A stretch of DNA of 64,000 bases from Acidobacteriota bacterium (GCA_013289825.1 JABCZF010000006.1:1-64000); one strand, 5' to 3'; shown: positions 27,204 through 36,513, counted from the first letter of the stretch. Numbers and translations are program-made. Notes: generated by a model from the sequence alone, not told the origin.

Positions 27204-27674
27204 ATGTTTAAGCTATCCAAAAAAGCCGACTACGGCTTAATTGCCGTCAAGCACCTGGCCATGCACCGCCAAGAACACGCGTGCAGCGCTAACGAAATCG
27301 CGGACGAATACGGCATCTCTGTCACGCTGATGGCCAAGGTCCTACAGCGTTTGGCGCGTGAGGGCGTTGTCGTCGCGAAGCACGGTTCGACCGGGGGCTA
27401 TCAGCTGGCGAAAGACCCCGGACAAGTCAGCGCACTCGATGTCATCTCGGCCATTGATGGCCCGGTGCTAATCACATCCTGCGTCACGAGCCACGGGAAC
27501 TGCGAAACTACGGAGAGATGCTCAGTCCGCGAACCGCTCCGCAGGGTGAACGAAAGCATTTTGGGAGTTTTGAGTACCGTAACGATTGCGCAGATGAGCG
27601 AGGACACCAATGAACGCGCGCTTGTCGCCCTGTCGGGCCCGATGCGTTCGGGGTCGCACATGAGTTCGAGTTAG
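27204..27674 (+). CDS. iscR: Rrf2 family regulator, probable IscR
   Basis: 156 residues starting MFKLSKKADYGLIAVKHLA; an upstream in-frame start would add 27 unlike residues. The winged helix follows with ISVTLMAKVLQRLAREGVVVAKHGSTGGYQL. Three cysteines in TSCVTSHGNCETTERCSV are spaced C-x6-C-x5-C, close to the IscR cluster ligands (C-x5-C-x5-C). It should bind a 2Fe-2S cluster and report iron-sulfur demand. It heads the ISC operon and two IscR-like palindromes lie upstream, so negative autoregulation is likely. The one-residue spacing difference leaves some doubt on cluster type. Confidence 0.88.
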   Translation: MFKLSKKADYGLIAVKHLAMHRQEHACSANEIADEYGISVTLMAKVLQRLAREGVVVAKHGSTGGYQLAKDPGQVSALDVISAIDGPVLITSCVTSHGNCETTERCSVREPLRRVNESILGVLSTVTIAQMSEDTNERALVALSGPMRSGSHMSSS

Positions 27675-27686
27675 GAGACGAAGGAA

Positions 27687-28907
27687 ATGTCCGTCAAGCT
27701 GCCGATTTACATGGATAATCACGCAACCACGCCCGTTGACCCGCGTGTCCTCGAGGTGATGTTGCCCTATTTCACCGAAAAGTTTGGTAACGCCGCAAGC
27801 CGCAACCACAGTTTCGGGTGGGCCGGTGAGGAAGCCGTCGAGACGGCTCGGCAACAGATCGCCTCGCTGATCGGCGCCACGCCGAAGGAAATCATCTTCA
27901 CCAGCGGCGCCACCGAATCCGACAACCTGATGATCAAGGGCATTGCCGAAATGTTCCGCGAGAAGGGCAATCACATCATCACTCAGGCTATTGAGCACAA
28001 AGCCGTTCTGGACACCTGCAAGCGCCTCGAAAAAGAGGGTTTTGAGGTCACCTATTTGCCGGTTCAGAGGGACGGCCGCGTCAACCTGGATGAGCTGAAA
28101 GCCGCCATCCGCCCGACCACCATCCTGATCACCATCATGTACGCCAACAATGAAATTGGCGTGATCAACCCCATCGCCGAAATCGGCAAAATCGCCAAGG
28201 AACACGGCATTTTCTTCGCCTCGGACGGCGTGCAAGCCGTAGGCAAGATTCCCGTCGACGTTCAGAAGGACAACATCGACCTCCTGGCCATCAGTGGCCA
28301 CAAGATTTACGGCCCCAAGGGCGTTGGTGCGCTATACGTGCGCCGCCGCAATCCCCGCGTACAGCTCTCTGCCATCATTGATGGCGGCGGGCACGAGCGC
28401 GGCATGCGTTCCGGCACGCTCAACGTAACTGGTATCGTTGGTCTAGGCAAGGCCGCTGAGCTCTGTCAGCAGGAGATGCAGCAAGAAGCCCTGCGACTGG
28501 GCGCTCTCCGCGACCGCCTGAAGAAGGGTCTCGAAGCCAAGCTCGACGAAGTGTACATAAACGGCTCGCTGGAGCATCGCCTGCCGAACAACCTGAACAT
28601 GAGCTTCGCCTACGTGGAGGGCGAATCGCTTCTCATGGGCATCAATGACATTGCGGTATCGAGCGGCTCCGCCTGCACTTCGGCCACTCTGGAACCCAGT
28701 TACGTCCTAAAAGCGCTGGGGGTCGGAGAAGACCTGGCCCACACCTCGATCCGCTTCGGCCTCGGCCGCTTCAACACGCAGGAGGAAGTCGACTACGTCA
28801 TCGACAAAATGGTCCAGGTAGTCACCAAACTGCGTGAGCTTTCGCCGCTTTACGAGATGGCCAAGGAAGGCATCGACATCTCCAAGATGAAGTGGCAAAC
28901 CGCCTAA
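27687..28907 (+). CDS. iscS: Cysteine desulfurase IscS
   Basis: 406 residues. It takes sulfur from L-cysteine as a persulfide and passes it to IscU. Start [19 protein letters not shown] is diagnostic. The PLP-binding Lys206 is in [10 protein letters not shown] and the catalytic Cys330 in [21 protein letters not shown], on a long flexible loop as in IscS rather than SufS. C-terminal residues match the IscU-binding region. It lies 12 bases after iscR with AGGAG and GAAGGA in between. Confidence 0.98.
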   Translation: MSVKLPIYMDNHATTPVDPRVLEVMLPYFTEKFGNAASRNHSFGWAGEEAVETARQQIASLIGATPKEIIFTSGATESDNLMIKGIAEMFREKGNHIITQAIEHKAVLDTCKRLEKEGFEVTYLPVQRDGRVNLDELKAAIRPTTILITIMYANNEIGVINPIAEIGKIAKEHGIFFASDGVQAVGKIPVDVQKDNIDLLAISGHKIYGPKGVGALYVRRRNPRVQLSAIIDGGGHERGMRSGTLNVTGIVGLGKAAELCQQEMQQEALRLGALRDRLKKGLEAKLDEVYINGSLEHRLPNNLNMSFAYVEGESLLMGINDIAVSSGSACTSATLEPSYVLKALGVGEDLAHTSIRFGLGRFNTQEEVDYVIDKMVQVVTKLRELSPLYEMAKEGIDISKMKWQTA

Positions 28908-28962
28908 ACCCTGCATCTAACGGTTTGGGCAGCACGAGATCTCAAGAAGAGAAGGACTAGCG

Positions 28963-29271
28963 ATGGCCAACGAAGGAACAATCCGAATTCACCGCTCGAT
29001 CGGCGGCACAGGAGCCGCATTTCGAGTGACGTTTGTACCTTATGAAGAAGGCGAAGAAGCCCCCGCCGCAGGCGAGCGCTCCTTCCACGAACTGCAGCAG
29101 GTTCGCGCCTTTTTGAAAATGCTTGGCGTAGGCGCCGAGTTTATCAAGGACGCGCTCCGCCAGCTCACCGCGGGCCGCTCGGCCTCTGTGCCGAATGTGT
29201 CGCTCTCCGAGAAGGCCGTAAAGAGCGCAGGCTTTGGAAATCTCGTCAATTTGGCAAGGAGCAACAGCTAA
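28963..29271 (+). CDS. Unknown 102-residue protein inside the ISC operon
   Basis: 102 residues, no cysteine, no signal or membrane helix. A beta-rich start (TIRIHRSIGGTGAAFRVTFVP), an acidic loop EEGEEAPAAGE, a helix SFHELQQVRAFLKMLGV, then a basic-to-polar tail. An AAGGA ribosome binding site precedes its ATG. It is placed between iscS and iscU, and its stop codon overlaps the iscU start by one base, so translation is coupled to IscU. I do not recognise the family. A role as an accessory to sulfur transfer or scaffold assembly is inferred from position only. Confidence 0.85.
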   Translation: MANEGTIRIHRSIGGTGAAFRVTFVPYEEGEEAPAAGERSFHELQQVRAFLKMLGVGAEFIKDALRQLTAGRSASVPNVSLSEKAVKSAGFGNLVNLARSNS

Positions 29272-29687
29272 TGGCATACAGCGAAAAGGTCGTCGAACAC
29301 TACAACAATCCTCGCAACGTCGGAAGCCTCCCGAAGGAAGACCCCAATGTCGGAACGGGCCTTGTCGGCGCTCCCGAGTGCGGCGACGTGATGAAGCTGC
29401 AAATGAAAATCAATCCCGATACACAGATCATCGAAGAAGCCAAGTTCAAGACCTTCGGCTGCGGCTCGGCGATTGCCAGCTCCTCACTCGCCACCGAATG
29501 GGTCAAAGGCAAAACGGTCCAGGAGGCTCTTTCGATCAAGAACACGGACATCGTGCGCGAGCTGTCTCTCCCGCCGGTAAAGATTCACTGTTCTGTGCTT
29601 GCCGAAGACGCCATCAAGGCGGCTATCGGCGACTGGAAAAAGAAGCACGGCATCGAAGCCCCAGTAGCCGAAAAGGCCGCGCACTAA
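29271..29687 (+). CDS. iscU: Iron-sulfur cluster scaffold IscU
   Basis: 138 residues. The scaffold on which IscS builds a 2Fe-2S cluster. Ligand regions are all present: GAPECGDVMK (Cys and Asp), FGCGSAIASSS, and KIHCSVLAEDA. The LPPVK motif recognised by the HscA chaperone is visible just before the last cysteine. Its start overlaps the stop of the 102-residue gene. AAGGAG lies just upstream. Confidence 0.98.
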   Translation: MAYSEKVVEHYNNPRNVGSLPKEDPNVGTGLVGAPECGDVMKLQMKINPDTQIIEEAKFKTFGCGSAIASSSLATEWVKGKTVQEALSIKNTDIVRELSLPPVKIHCSVLAEDAIKAAIGDWKKKHGIEAPVAEKAAH

Positions 29688-29735
29688 TTGCATTTGTCCT
29701 TGTGGGCCGGGGCTCGCCCGCCCACGTGACGGTTC

Positions 29736-29764
29736 GTAGGGGCACGGCACACCTTGCCCCTGCG
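29736..29764 (+). repeat. Palindromic GTAGGGGC repeat (member 2)
   Basis: GTAGGGGCACGGCACACCTT followed by GCCCCTGCG, between iscU and iscA; a related GTGGGC-GCCCAC palindrome lies just before (29701-29727). It separates two genes of one operon. Confidence 0.65.
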
Positions 29765-29804
29765 TAGTTGGGCTCAGCCCGTAAAGACCTGGGAGCATTT
29801 GAAA

Positions 29805-30167
29805 ATGGCAACGGAAGTAGCAAATCCCGCAATCACGAAGATCTCCCTAAGCGAGCGCGCCGCGCGAAAAATCCGCGAGCTGCTCGAGAAGGAAGGCGTC
29901 TCGCCCGACCAGGGCGGCCTGCGCGTTGGCGTGCAAGGGGGTGGCTGCTCCGGTCTGTCCTACGCCATGCGCCTGGACACGCAAGCCCGCGATCGCGATA
30001 AAGTTTTCGAAGAACACGGCGCTCGCCTCTTCGTGGACCCAAAAAGCTTCCTCTATCTGAACGGCACAACGCTCGAATACGAAGAAACGCTGATGCGTCA
30101 GGGATTCGTTTTCCAAAATCCCAACGCCGCCAGAAGCTGCGGCTGCGGCAGTTCGTTCACGGCGTAA
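29805..30167 (+). CDS. iscA: A-type iron-sulfur carrier IscA
   Basis: 120 residues from ATG 29805 with GGGAG upstream; a longer in-frame start at 29754 lies in repeat DNA. The HesB/IscA fold carries GGCSGLSYAMRLD with the first ligand cysteine and ARSCGCGSSF with the C-terminal cysteine pair. It passes clusters or iron to target proteins after IscU. It is 117 bases downstream of iscU and is followed by a strong terminator. Confidence 0.95.
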   Translation: MATEVANPAITKISLSERAARKIRELLEKEGVSPDQGGLRVGVQGGGCSGLSYAMRLDTQARDRDKVFEEHGARLFVDPKSFLYLNGTTLEYEETLMRQGFVFQNPNAARSCGCGSSFTA

Positions 30168-30253
30168 GCAGGACGGCCTTCCGTTTGACGCTTTTGTTTT
30201 TGGCTTTATTCTTGACTGATCCGGCGGGGGAACGCAAAACGCGACTCTGTACA

Positions 30254-30289
30254 AGTGGTTGGCAGCCGCACCCGCCAGCCACTTTTTTT
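30254..30289 (+). terminator. Strong hairpin and T tract between iscA and hscB
   Basis: AGTGGTTGGC (30254-30263), 10-base loop, GCCAGCCACT (30274-30283, one G-T wobble), then seven T. It lies inside the ISC gene set, so the chaperone genes hscB-hscA-fdx-iscX are either expressed by readthrough or from their own promoter in the 135 bases that follow. Confidence 0.82.
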
Positions 30290-30424
30290 GTGCCCGTGCG
30301 GGAACGCGCCGGATCTTCTTGCGTTTGTTCTGGAACTGCTGTGGGGCTTGGTAATCAAGTTCCTGTTGGGCGAGCTGCTTCAGTGGTTCCAGGAACTTTG
30401 GAATGGGATTGCGAGTAAACCCTG

Positions 30425-31117
30425 ATGACGGCGTCAACCACAACCACGAATCCCCCGCTGATTTGCTGGAACTGCCACGAACGCGCCCGAGGAACGCATT
30501 TCTGCCCGAGCTGCGGCAAGCTCCAACAGATCACCGGCAGCACGGACTATTTTTCACTGTTCGAGATGCCGCGCAAGCTGTGGATTGAGATGAACGCGCT
30601 CGAACAGAAATTTCTGCAACTAAGCTGGAAGCTGCATCCCGATAATTTTGTAAATGCCACCGACACGGAACGCGAACTTTCTCTGAAGCGCAGTTCCGAG
30701 CTGAACGATGCCTACCGCGTCCTGCGCGATCCGGTCGCCCGCGTCGAGTATCTCCTGGGCCTCGAGAACATGCGCAAAGAAGGCGAGCACAAGCAACAAG
30801 CTCCGCCCGAACTGCTCGAAGAAGTTTTCGAGCTGAACGAATCGCTCGATGAACTACGCGAAGCGAAGTCTTCCGGAGGCGATCTGGGAGCACTCAAGGC
30901 GCGTCTCGAATCGGCCGAGAAGAATTTCGGCGAAAAGCTGGGTGAAGTCGACGCCCAGCTTCAAGCAACAGCCCGCGACTGGGACGCCGCCGTTGACGCC
31001 ACCTCGGACGAAGCTGCGCGCAAGAAAGTTATGGGCCGCCTGAACGAATTGCTCAATCGCCGCTCGTATATCCGCAATTTGGCGGTCAACGTGGCCAAGG
31101 AATTGGGAGAGGCATAG
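30425..31117 (+). CDS. hscB: Co-chaperone HscB with N-terminal zinc finger
   Basis: 230 residues, longer than enterobacterial HscB (about 170) because of an N-terminal C-x2-C-x9-C-x2-C finger (CWNC ... CPSC, about residues 14-30). Eukaryotic HSC20 has the same kind of finger ahead of its J domain. The J domain DYFSLFEMPRKLW follows, with WKLHPDNF as its HPD motif, and a three-helix C-terminal domain for IscU binding. It stimulates HscA ATPase and delivers IscU. It lies nine bases before hscA. Confidence 0.94.
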   Translation: MTASTTTTNPPLICWNCHERARGTHFCPSCGKLQQITGSTDYFSLFEMPRKLWIEMNALEQKFLQLSWKLHPDNFVNATDTERELSLKRSSELNDAYRVLRDPVARVEYLLGLENMRKEGEHKQQAPPELLEEVFELNESLDELREAKSSGGDLGALKARLESAEKNFGEKLGEVDAQLQATARDWDAAVDATSDEAARKKVMGRLNELLNRRSYIRNLAVNVAKELGEA

Positions 31118-31126
31118 AGAATCGGA

Positions 31127-32968
31127 ATGGGACGCATAGTCGGCATCGATTTGGGAACTACAAACAGCCTGGTCGCTTACCTCGATGCGCGGACGAGCCA
31201 GCCGAAGTGTATCTCCGGTCCCTACGGCGGCACTTTATGCCCGTCTGTTGTGAGTCTCGATCCAGACGGCAGCATCATTGTTGGAGAAGCTGCGCGTAAC
31301 CGGCTGCTCACACAGCCCGAGCGCACCATCTATTCCGTAAAGCGCCTGATGGGCCGCGGTCCCGCGGACGTCCAAAGCGAGTTGAAGCTTTTCCCGTTCC
31401 GCATCGATCCCGCGAGCAAAAACGTCATCCGCGTCATGCTCGGCGACAAAGTCTTCACTCCGCCGGAAATTTCCGCGTTCATCCTGCGCGAACTGAAAAG
31501 TTGGGCCGAAGCCTTCTTCGGCGAAACCGTCGACCGCGCCGTCATCACCGTTCCCGCGTATTTCAACGACGCCCAGCGCCAGGCCACCAAAGACGCCGGC
31601 AAAATCGCAGGTCTCGAAGTCCTCCGCCTCGTCAACGAACCAACCGCCGCCGCCCTAGCCTACGGTCTCCACGAAAAGCAGCGCGGTCGCGTAGCGGTTT
31701 ACGATCTTGGCGGGGGCACGTTCGACATCTCCGTTCTAAGACTCATTTCCACCGCCGAAGGCGACATCTATCAAGTCCTCTCAACCAACGGAGATACGCA
31801 CCTCGGCGGCGACGACATCGACAACCTGCTTCAGTCCAGCGTCCACAAACAAATTCTAGAAGAGGAGGACATCGATTTTTCTCCCCACGGCGAACTCGCG
31901 CAAGAGCTGCGCAAAGCCCTAATCGCCATCAAGCATCAACTCTCGGAATCCGATTCCGCCACGCTGCGTTTCCCGCTGCCGAACGGCGCCTTCTTCGTCC
32001 ACGAATTCACTCGCGGGGCGCTGGAAGCCCTGATTCGCCCAGTGGTTGACCGCACCGTGGGCCCGGTTAAGCTGGCGCTTGCCGACGCACGGCTGAAACC
32101 CACAGAAATCGAAGAAGTAGTCCTGGTTGGTGGCACGACGCGTACACCGCTGATCCGTCGCACCGTCCAGGAATTTTTCGACCGCAAGCCACACACCGAG
32201 CTGAATCCCGACGAAGTAGTCGCTCTTGGCGCGGCCGTCCAAGCCAACATTCTCGATCGCGGCGTCACCAACATGCTGCTTCTTGACGTCACCCCGCTTT
32301 CACTCGGCATTGAAACCTACGGCGGCGCGGTAGCGAAAATTATCCCGCGTAATTCCACAATCCCGGCAAGCGCACAGGAGCTCTACACAACCGGCGTGGA
32401 CAACCAAACCGGCATCGACATCCACGTCGTCCAAGGTGAGCGCGAACTAGCGAAAGACTGCCGTTCGCTGGCGCGCTTTACGCTGAAAGTGCCGTCCGCG
32501 CCAGCAGGCCTCCCGCGCATCGAAGTAAAATTCCTCATCGACGCCAACGGCATCCTGCAAGTCGCCGCAAAAGATCTTCGCACTGGCGAGCAACGTTCCA
32601 TCGAAGTTCAGCCCAGCTATGGCATTAGCGACAACGAAATCGAGCGCATGCTCGAAGAGTCCATCGAATACGCCGAACAAGATTTCGCCGAACGCCAGGT
32701 CATTGAAGCCCGCACCGAATCCGAGTCGATCCTCGCCGCCACCGCAAAAGCGCTAGCCAATACGCAATCAGCGAATTTACCGGCCGAAGAAGTTGCCGCG
32801 ATAGAAACCGCGATCGCCGCGCTAAAAGAAGCCGCCGCCGGCCCTGATTATAAGCGAATCCGCAAATGCATCGACGACCTGAATCACGCAACGGAGCACC
32901 TGGCGGAACTACTGATGAACAGCGCCGTAACAAGCGCGTTACAAGGCCGCAACCTGGCAGAAGTGTAG
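31127..32968 (+). CDS. hscA: Iron-sulfur chaperone HscA (Hsp70 type)
   Basis: 613 residues. An Hsp70 with ATPase domain (start [42 protein letters not shown]) and a substrate-binding domain (about 385-505) that ends shorter than DnaK. It recognises the LPPVK motif of IscU and drives cluster release. HscB is directly upstream. The stop codon TAG lies in a palindromic repeat, so the 3' end of this gene is part of a dispersed element. Confidence 0.96.
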   Translation: MGRIVGIDLGTTNSLVAYLDARTSQPKCISGPYGGTLCPSVVSLDPDGSIIVGEAARNRLLTQPERTIYSVKRLMGRGPADVQSELKLFPFRIDPASKNVIRVMLGDKVFTPPEISAFILRELKSWAEAFFGETVDRAVITVPAYFNDAQRQATKDAGKIAGLEVLRLVNEPTAAALAYGLHEKQRGRVAVYDLGGGTFDISVLRLISTAEGDIYQVLSTNGDTHLGGDDIDNLLQSSVHKQILEEEDIDFSPHGELAQELRKALIAIKHQLSESDSATLRFPLPNGAFFVHEFTRGALEALIRPVVDRTVGPVKLALADARLKPTEIEEVVLVGGTTRTPLIRRTVQEFFDRKPHTELNPDEVVALGAAVQANILDRGVTNMLLLDVTPLSLGIETYGGAVAKIIPRNSTIPASAQELYTTGVDNQTGIDIHVVQGERELAKDCRSLARFTLKVPSAPAGLPRIEVKFLIDANGILQVAAKDLRTGEQRSIEVQPSYGISDNEIERMLEESIEYAEQDFAERQVIEARTESESILAATAKALANTQSANLPAEEVAAIETAIAALKEAAAGPDYKRIRKCIDDLNHATEHLAELLMNSAVTSALQGRNLAEV

Positions 32969-32990
32969 GGGCACGGCATGCCGTGCCCGT
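32965..32990 (+). repeat. Palindromic GTAGGGGC repeat (member 3)
   Basis: The 20-bp perfect palindrome GGGCACGGCATGCCGTGCCC (32969-32988) preceded by GTAG, which provides the hscA stop codon. It lies in the 159-base gap before fdx. Confidence 0.75.
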
Positions 32991-33127
32991 CTTATCTTTA
33001 GTCTGTAAATGTTTTGTGCGCGTCGGCATTTTTGTAGGAGGCGCAAGATTCGGCCCGTCTTGGCAAGACGCAAGATTTATGATCTGCGGTTCTTTCTGGA
33101 GAACCGCTCGAACTTTGGGAGATAAAC

Positions 33128-33538
33128 ATGGGCGGTAGCAATCCATACATCGAAGAAGTCAAATACACCCCGGCCACGAAGAAATACAAAGTCACATTTC
33201 TTCCCAGCGGCAAAACCATCGAAGTAGACCCAACGAAAATTCCCTACGGCCACAACGGCCTCCCCGGCAGCATTCTGGACATCTCCGAAGGCATTAAAGC
33301 CGGCTTGGACCACGCCTGCGGAGGGGTCTGCGCATGCTCCACCTGCCACGTTATCGTCAAACAGGGCCTCGAATCCTGCAACGAAGCCACCGACGCTGAA
33401 CTAGACGAACTGGACATGGCACCCGGCATCACGCCAAAATCGCGCCTGGGCTGCCAAACCGTCCCCGACGGCACCACCGACATCGTTGTCGAGATTCCCG
33501 AGTGGAACAAGAACTACGCGAAAGAAGCCGATCACTGA
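33128..33538 (+). CDS. fdx: 2Fe-2S ferredoxin of ISC type
   Basis: 136 residues. It supplies electrons for cluster assembly. The ligands are in HACGGVCACSTCHVIV and RLGCQTV, the adrenodoxin-like ISC pattern (C-x5-C-x2-C plus a distant cysteine). Two further cysteines, one in the loop and one in LESCNEA, are not ligands by analogy. The N-terminal 15 residues extend past the usual start. A GGGA precedes the ATG. Confidence 0.96.
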   Translation: MGGSNPYIEEVKYTPATKKYKVTFLPSGKTIEVDPTKIPYGHNGLPGSILDISEGIKAGLDHACGGVCACSTCHVIVKQGLESCNEATDAELDELDMAPGITPKSRLGCQTVPDGTTDIVVEIPEWNKNYAKEADH

Positions 33539-33595
33539 GTTTTGTGTCTCGGGCTTCACCCTGACCTCTTCCCACGTTTTTCTTAGGAGCCAAGC

Positions 33596-33814
33596 ATGCC
33601 GCCAACATTCGGTTGGGACCAAATCGAAGACATCGCCATCGCCCTGACCGACAAATTTCCCGACACTGATCCGCTCACCGTGCGCTTCACCGACATGCAC
33701 AAATGGGTGACCGAGCTCCCGGGATTTTCCGGCGACCCCGCAGCTTCGAACGAAAGCAAACTCGAAGCTATCCAAATGGCCTGGAACGAAGAATTCCAAG
33801 ACCGCCAGACCTGA
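33596..33814 (+). CDS. iscX: IscX, small ISC modulator
   Basis: 72 residues, normal length. Start FGWDQIEDIAIALTDKFPDTDPLTVRFTDMHKWV has the family pattern and ends EAIQMAWNEEF. IscX binds IscS and tunes cluster assembly by iron availability. AGGAG precedes the ATG. It closes the ISC operon. Confidence 0.94.
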   Translation: MPPTFGWDQIEDIAIALTDKFPDTDPLTVRFTDMHKWVTELPGFSGDPAASNESKLEAIQMAWNEEFQDRQT

Positions 33815-34190
33815 CGGCCGCGGCCTCATACGATGTAGCCGGTAGACTCGTAATTGCTTCGGATGGCGTTTGGGTCATTGACTGTGGTGTACCCACATAT
33901 TCAGAACGGGGACTGGCGGCGCTACGGGTGTGGTGTAAATTTTCACGGCAGTCAATTCATTTCCCTTAGATGATTTGAAATGAACGCGTCTCTGACGAAT
34001 TCGATACGCCGGCAGTGAAACGATCGAAGCCGCGAGGCGCGCTGCAAGTGAGAACGCGAACAGGCGCTTCTCAATTCTACGATCAAAAAACCGATGATGA
34101 GGACTCTTCCGCTGGGTAGTATCACATCGCTCGCTCACCTGGAGCAGCGTCGTTTGGTCGTTGAGAGTTGTCCCAGAAACTCAGCCGCGG
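33815..34190 (+). other. 376-base gap after iscX
   Basis: Base composition drops compared with the ISC genes. I find no convincing gene on either strand: the short frames lack a ribosome binding site and any recognisable motif. A GGCCGCGGCC self-complementary word near 33815 lacks a T tract, so no terminator is called. Confidence 0.5.
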
Positions 34191-34625
34191 TCAGCAAATC
34201 GGAAGGCTTATCGCCTGGCTGCGGGCCTCTGTCGCCTCCGTAAGATCTACCATGTAGCTTCGAGTCCTCGACCAAGCGTCAATCAGCGGCAACAATAGTT
34301 CGCGCACTATGGGCGTCTCCTCCCAGGTATCGCGCACAGTGCGCTCTTCTGTGCTCCAAAGTGTGATCACTACAACGCGACGTTGTTCTTCAAGCGTGGT
34401 CAGAACAATCGAGCGGACAAATCCGGTTCGATCCCGAAGGAGTGGGGTCACGGCATTATAGAGGAGCGCACGCAATTCGTTAGTTTTCTCGGGCTTGGCG
34501 ACGAACTCCACGACCCGCGCATGCAGCCTTATCGCCACTGCATCCTCAAAGGGTATCGTCATGGGCTGCTCTGCAGGCTGCAGGCGGCCGATTGGAACTT
34601 CCCGTACGGTACGGCGTGCAATCAT
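34191..34625 (-). CDS. ABM/dimeric alpha-beta barrel-like protein
   Basis: 144 residues from an ATG with GGGAG five bases upstream. The middle segment runs IRLHARVVEFVAKPEKTNELRALL, then a VRSIVLTTLEEQRRVVVITLWSTEE strand pair and an aromatic/Leu helix, the pattern of small ferredoxin-like monooxygenase or stress proteins of the ABM group. No catalytic residue can be named. It faces the ISC operon and lies in a gene-poor region. Confidence 0.6.
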   Translation of the reverse strand: MIARRTVREVPIGRLQPAEQPMTIPFEDAVAIRLHARVVEFVAKPEKTNELRALLYNAVTPLLRDRTGFVRSIVLTTLEEQRRVVVITLWSTEERTVRDTWEETPIVRELLLPLIDAWSRTRSYMVDLTEATEARSQAISLPIC

Positions 34626-35101
34626 AGTCTCCCTCACGGTTTACAGGTTAATGAACTGATAGCGTCGCGCAATCCGGCGAAGATTGGCATTGAGGCTCAG
34701 GTCTTCATCTCATGTCTAGCGTGGTCGCGCTCGATAAGAGCGGAACGTACGACTGTCTCCTCTTATCCATTGGCCGTATCCGCCCACTGATGCGGGGACA
34801 ATATCGACGATGGGTATCGGCAGGGGCCGGGAGGAGTCAACCCCTCAGCCAGGTCCCTGAAAATTGTACGGGCTACTATCGGCAAGTATGTAAAGATTAC
34901 CATCGGTACAGTGAACACTGTACTTTCCGCCTGTACGTGAACCCCTCGGCTGCGACACGTCAGAAGGTTATTCGGAATAAAGCAGTTAGATTTCCGTCCT
35001 TGGCAGGCATCATGCATACGGCTCCAATGGGACCTACTGGACATCTGCGGCGCAAGAATCTGAAGGCCGGTTCCGCTCGATCACGGGCCAAGGAGGGCAA
35101 C
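34626..35101 (+). promoter_or_regulatory. Gap with two inverted repeats upstream of a response-regulator pseudogene
   Basis: No gene is seen in these 476 bases. They hold GATAAGAG (34733-34740) and CTCTTATC (34760-34767), a perfect 8-bp inverted repeat with a 19-base loop, and an 18-bp perfect palindrome (34906-34923, GTACAGTG-AA-CACTGTAC). The palindrome has the size of a dimeric operator. Which gene it would control is open. Confidence 0.55.
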
Positions 35102-35481
35102 ATGTCCGTCAAGATACTCTGGCTGACGACTCAGAGATTGTGCGTCGGGGCATCCGTCAGTTACTGTCGGCGAAGACCGAGATCGAAATTGTCGGTGAGG
35201 CTGCTGATTTTGCTCAAACAGTCCAGATGGTGAGCGATGTGAAGCCAGAAGTGATCGTCCTGGATTTGCACATGCCTGGCGAAACCAACTTTTCTCCTCA
35301 AGCCGTCAAATCACGTCTGACTCGCGGCTCGCGACTATTGGCCATTTCACTTTCGAATGATGAGGAAGCCAAAGCTTTATCTGAGGGCTTTGGTGCTGTT
35401 GTCTTGTTGGATAAAATCGACCTTGCCCGTACTCTTATTCTCGCCATCGTCCAGCTAGGCCATCCGGTCAGGATGCATTAA
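35102..35481 (+). pseudogene. Response-regulator receiver domain broken by a frameshift
   Basis: AGGAGG six bases before ATG 35102 marks a clear start (MSVKIL), but the receiver core ADDSEIVRRGIRQLLS continues in another frame from about 35119. Restoring one C in CTCTGGCTG gives MSVKILLADDSEIV. The rest is a standard receiver: VIVLDLHMPGE with the phospho-acceptor Asp, and LLDKID with the lysine. The frame ends after the receiver with no LuxR-type HTH, so this is either a truncated NarL-type regulator or a single-domain one. A sequencing error could also explain the shift. Confidence 0.7.
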
Positions 35482-35689
35482 CTTTAAACGCTATGCAGTT
35501 TTGCACACCCGCTGAGATACTCCAGAAAACTTTAATGGATGGCGGAATGTTGCTTTTAGAACAGCTTGCATTTTAATTTGCTGAGAAGCTGGTTAACGAA
35601 GTGAGCTGCGACACTTGATCAAGACTGTCTAGTGAGACTCAGCGACAACTAAACGAGATTGATAAATAGGGTGGTAAACGAGGGAGGGT

Positions 35690-36190
35690 GTGGTGGCTAA
35701 ATCTATAGGGTCAGCTGGGACAGTTAAGGCGACTGGAGGTGCTGCCACTATTGAGAGTGTGGCGGACATTCTCGAACGTGAACTCCACTCTCTGATTACG
35801 GATTGGCTTATCCGAGTCGAGCAGGAGCCAGACCTAGGGCGCATCCCGCTAAGCTATGAAGATCGCACCGGCCATCTTCCGAGGCTTCTACATGACGTGA
35901 TTGCGCGGTTGCGCCTGGATGTAGGGACGAAGGCTACGATTTCGAAGGCTGCGGCCGAACACGGGGAATTGCGGCTTAAACAAGGCTACACGGTAGCGAT
36001 GGCGGTGCAGGAGTCTCGTCTACTGCAGGTCACCATATTTTCCACGCTGCAGAAAAACGCGAGCAGTTTGGAATTCGGCTTGCTCCTTCCCGATGTTGTG
36101 ACCATCGCGGACGAGGTCGATGCGCAATTGAAGGAGCAGATGCTGCGGTTCATGGCAGCGGATGCTGCGAAGCCGGCGAAGGGCAAGTAA
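35690..36190 (+). CDS. RsbRD-like N-terminal sensor protein
   Basis: 166 residues from a GTG in GGTGTGGTGGC. The helical core resembles the RsbRD N-terminal sensor fold: LEREIHSL-like segment LERELHSLITDWLIRVE, HLPRLLHDVIARL, then HGELRLKQGYTVAMAVQESRLLQ. It lacks the STAS domain of RsbR, so it is a stand-alone sensor or a remnant. Ligand unknown. No partner of the stressosome is nearby. Confidence 0.65.
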   Translation: MVAKSIGSAGTVKATGGAATIESVADILERELHSLITDWLIRVEQEPDLGRIPLSYEDRTGHLPRLLHDVIARLRLDVGTKATISKAAAEHGELRLKQGYTVAMAVQESRLLQVTIFSTLQKNASSLEFGLLLPDVVTIADEVDAQLKEQMLRFMAADAAKPAKGK

Positions 36191-36427
36191 CACACGGGTG
36201 CCGAGGGTTGACCGGCCTCTTCCACAAATTATACGAAGAGCGGTAGAATCTCCATCGCAACGCCCTGAGCAGAGTTCTCTTCGAGCGAGATTGTACGGAA
36301 GGCTCGCAACACTACAAGTCAACATCTCTGCAGGAATGCGCGGATTGCCAAAAACCTCGTTAAGTAGTTTTAGTGCAGAAGGGAATCAAACCGAATCAAC
36401 ATGCTCCATGTCAAATTCTCGATCAGT

Positions 36428-36502
36428 TGGTAGCGCTAACGGGAATCGAACCCGTATTTTAGCCTTGAAAGGGCTACGTGCTAACCGTTGCACCATAGCG
36501 CC
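36428..36502 (-). tRNA. tRNA-Glu (TTC)
   Basis: Read on the minus strand: acceptor GGCGCTA, D stem GTGC/GCAC, anticodon stem TAGCC/GGCTA with loop CTTTCAA (anticodon TTC), 4-base variable loop, T arm ACGGG-TTCGATT-CCCGT, acceptor TAGCGCT with a G-T first pair, discriminator A and encoded CCA (75 nt). It reads Glu codons GAA/GAG. Confidence 0.95.
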
Positions 36503-36513
36503 ACTACTTTATC

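Noticed and set aside
33875..34138. Possible 87-residue gene on the minus strand after iscX
   Set aside because: No ribosome binding site, no motif, and low-complexity composition.
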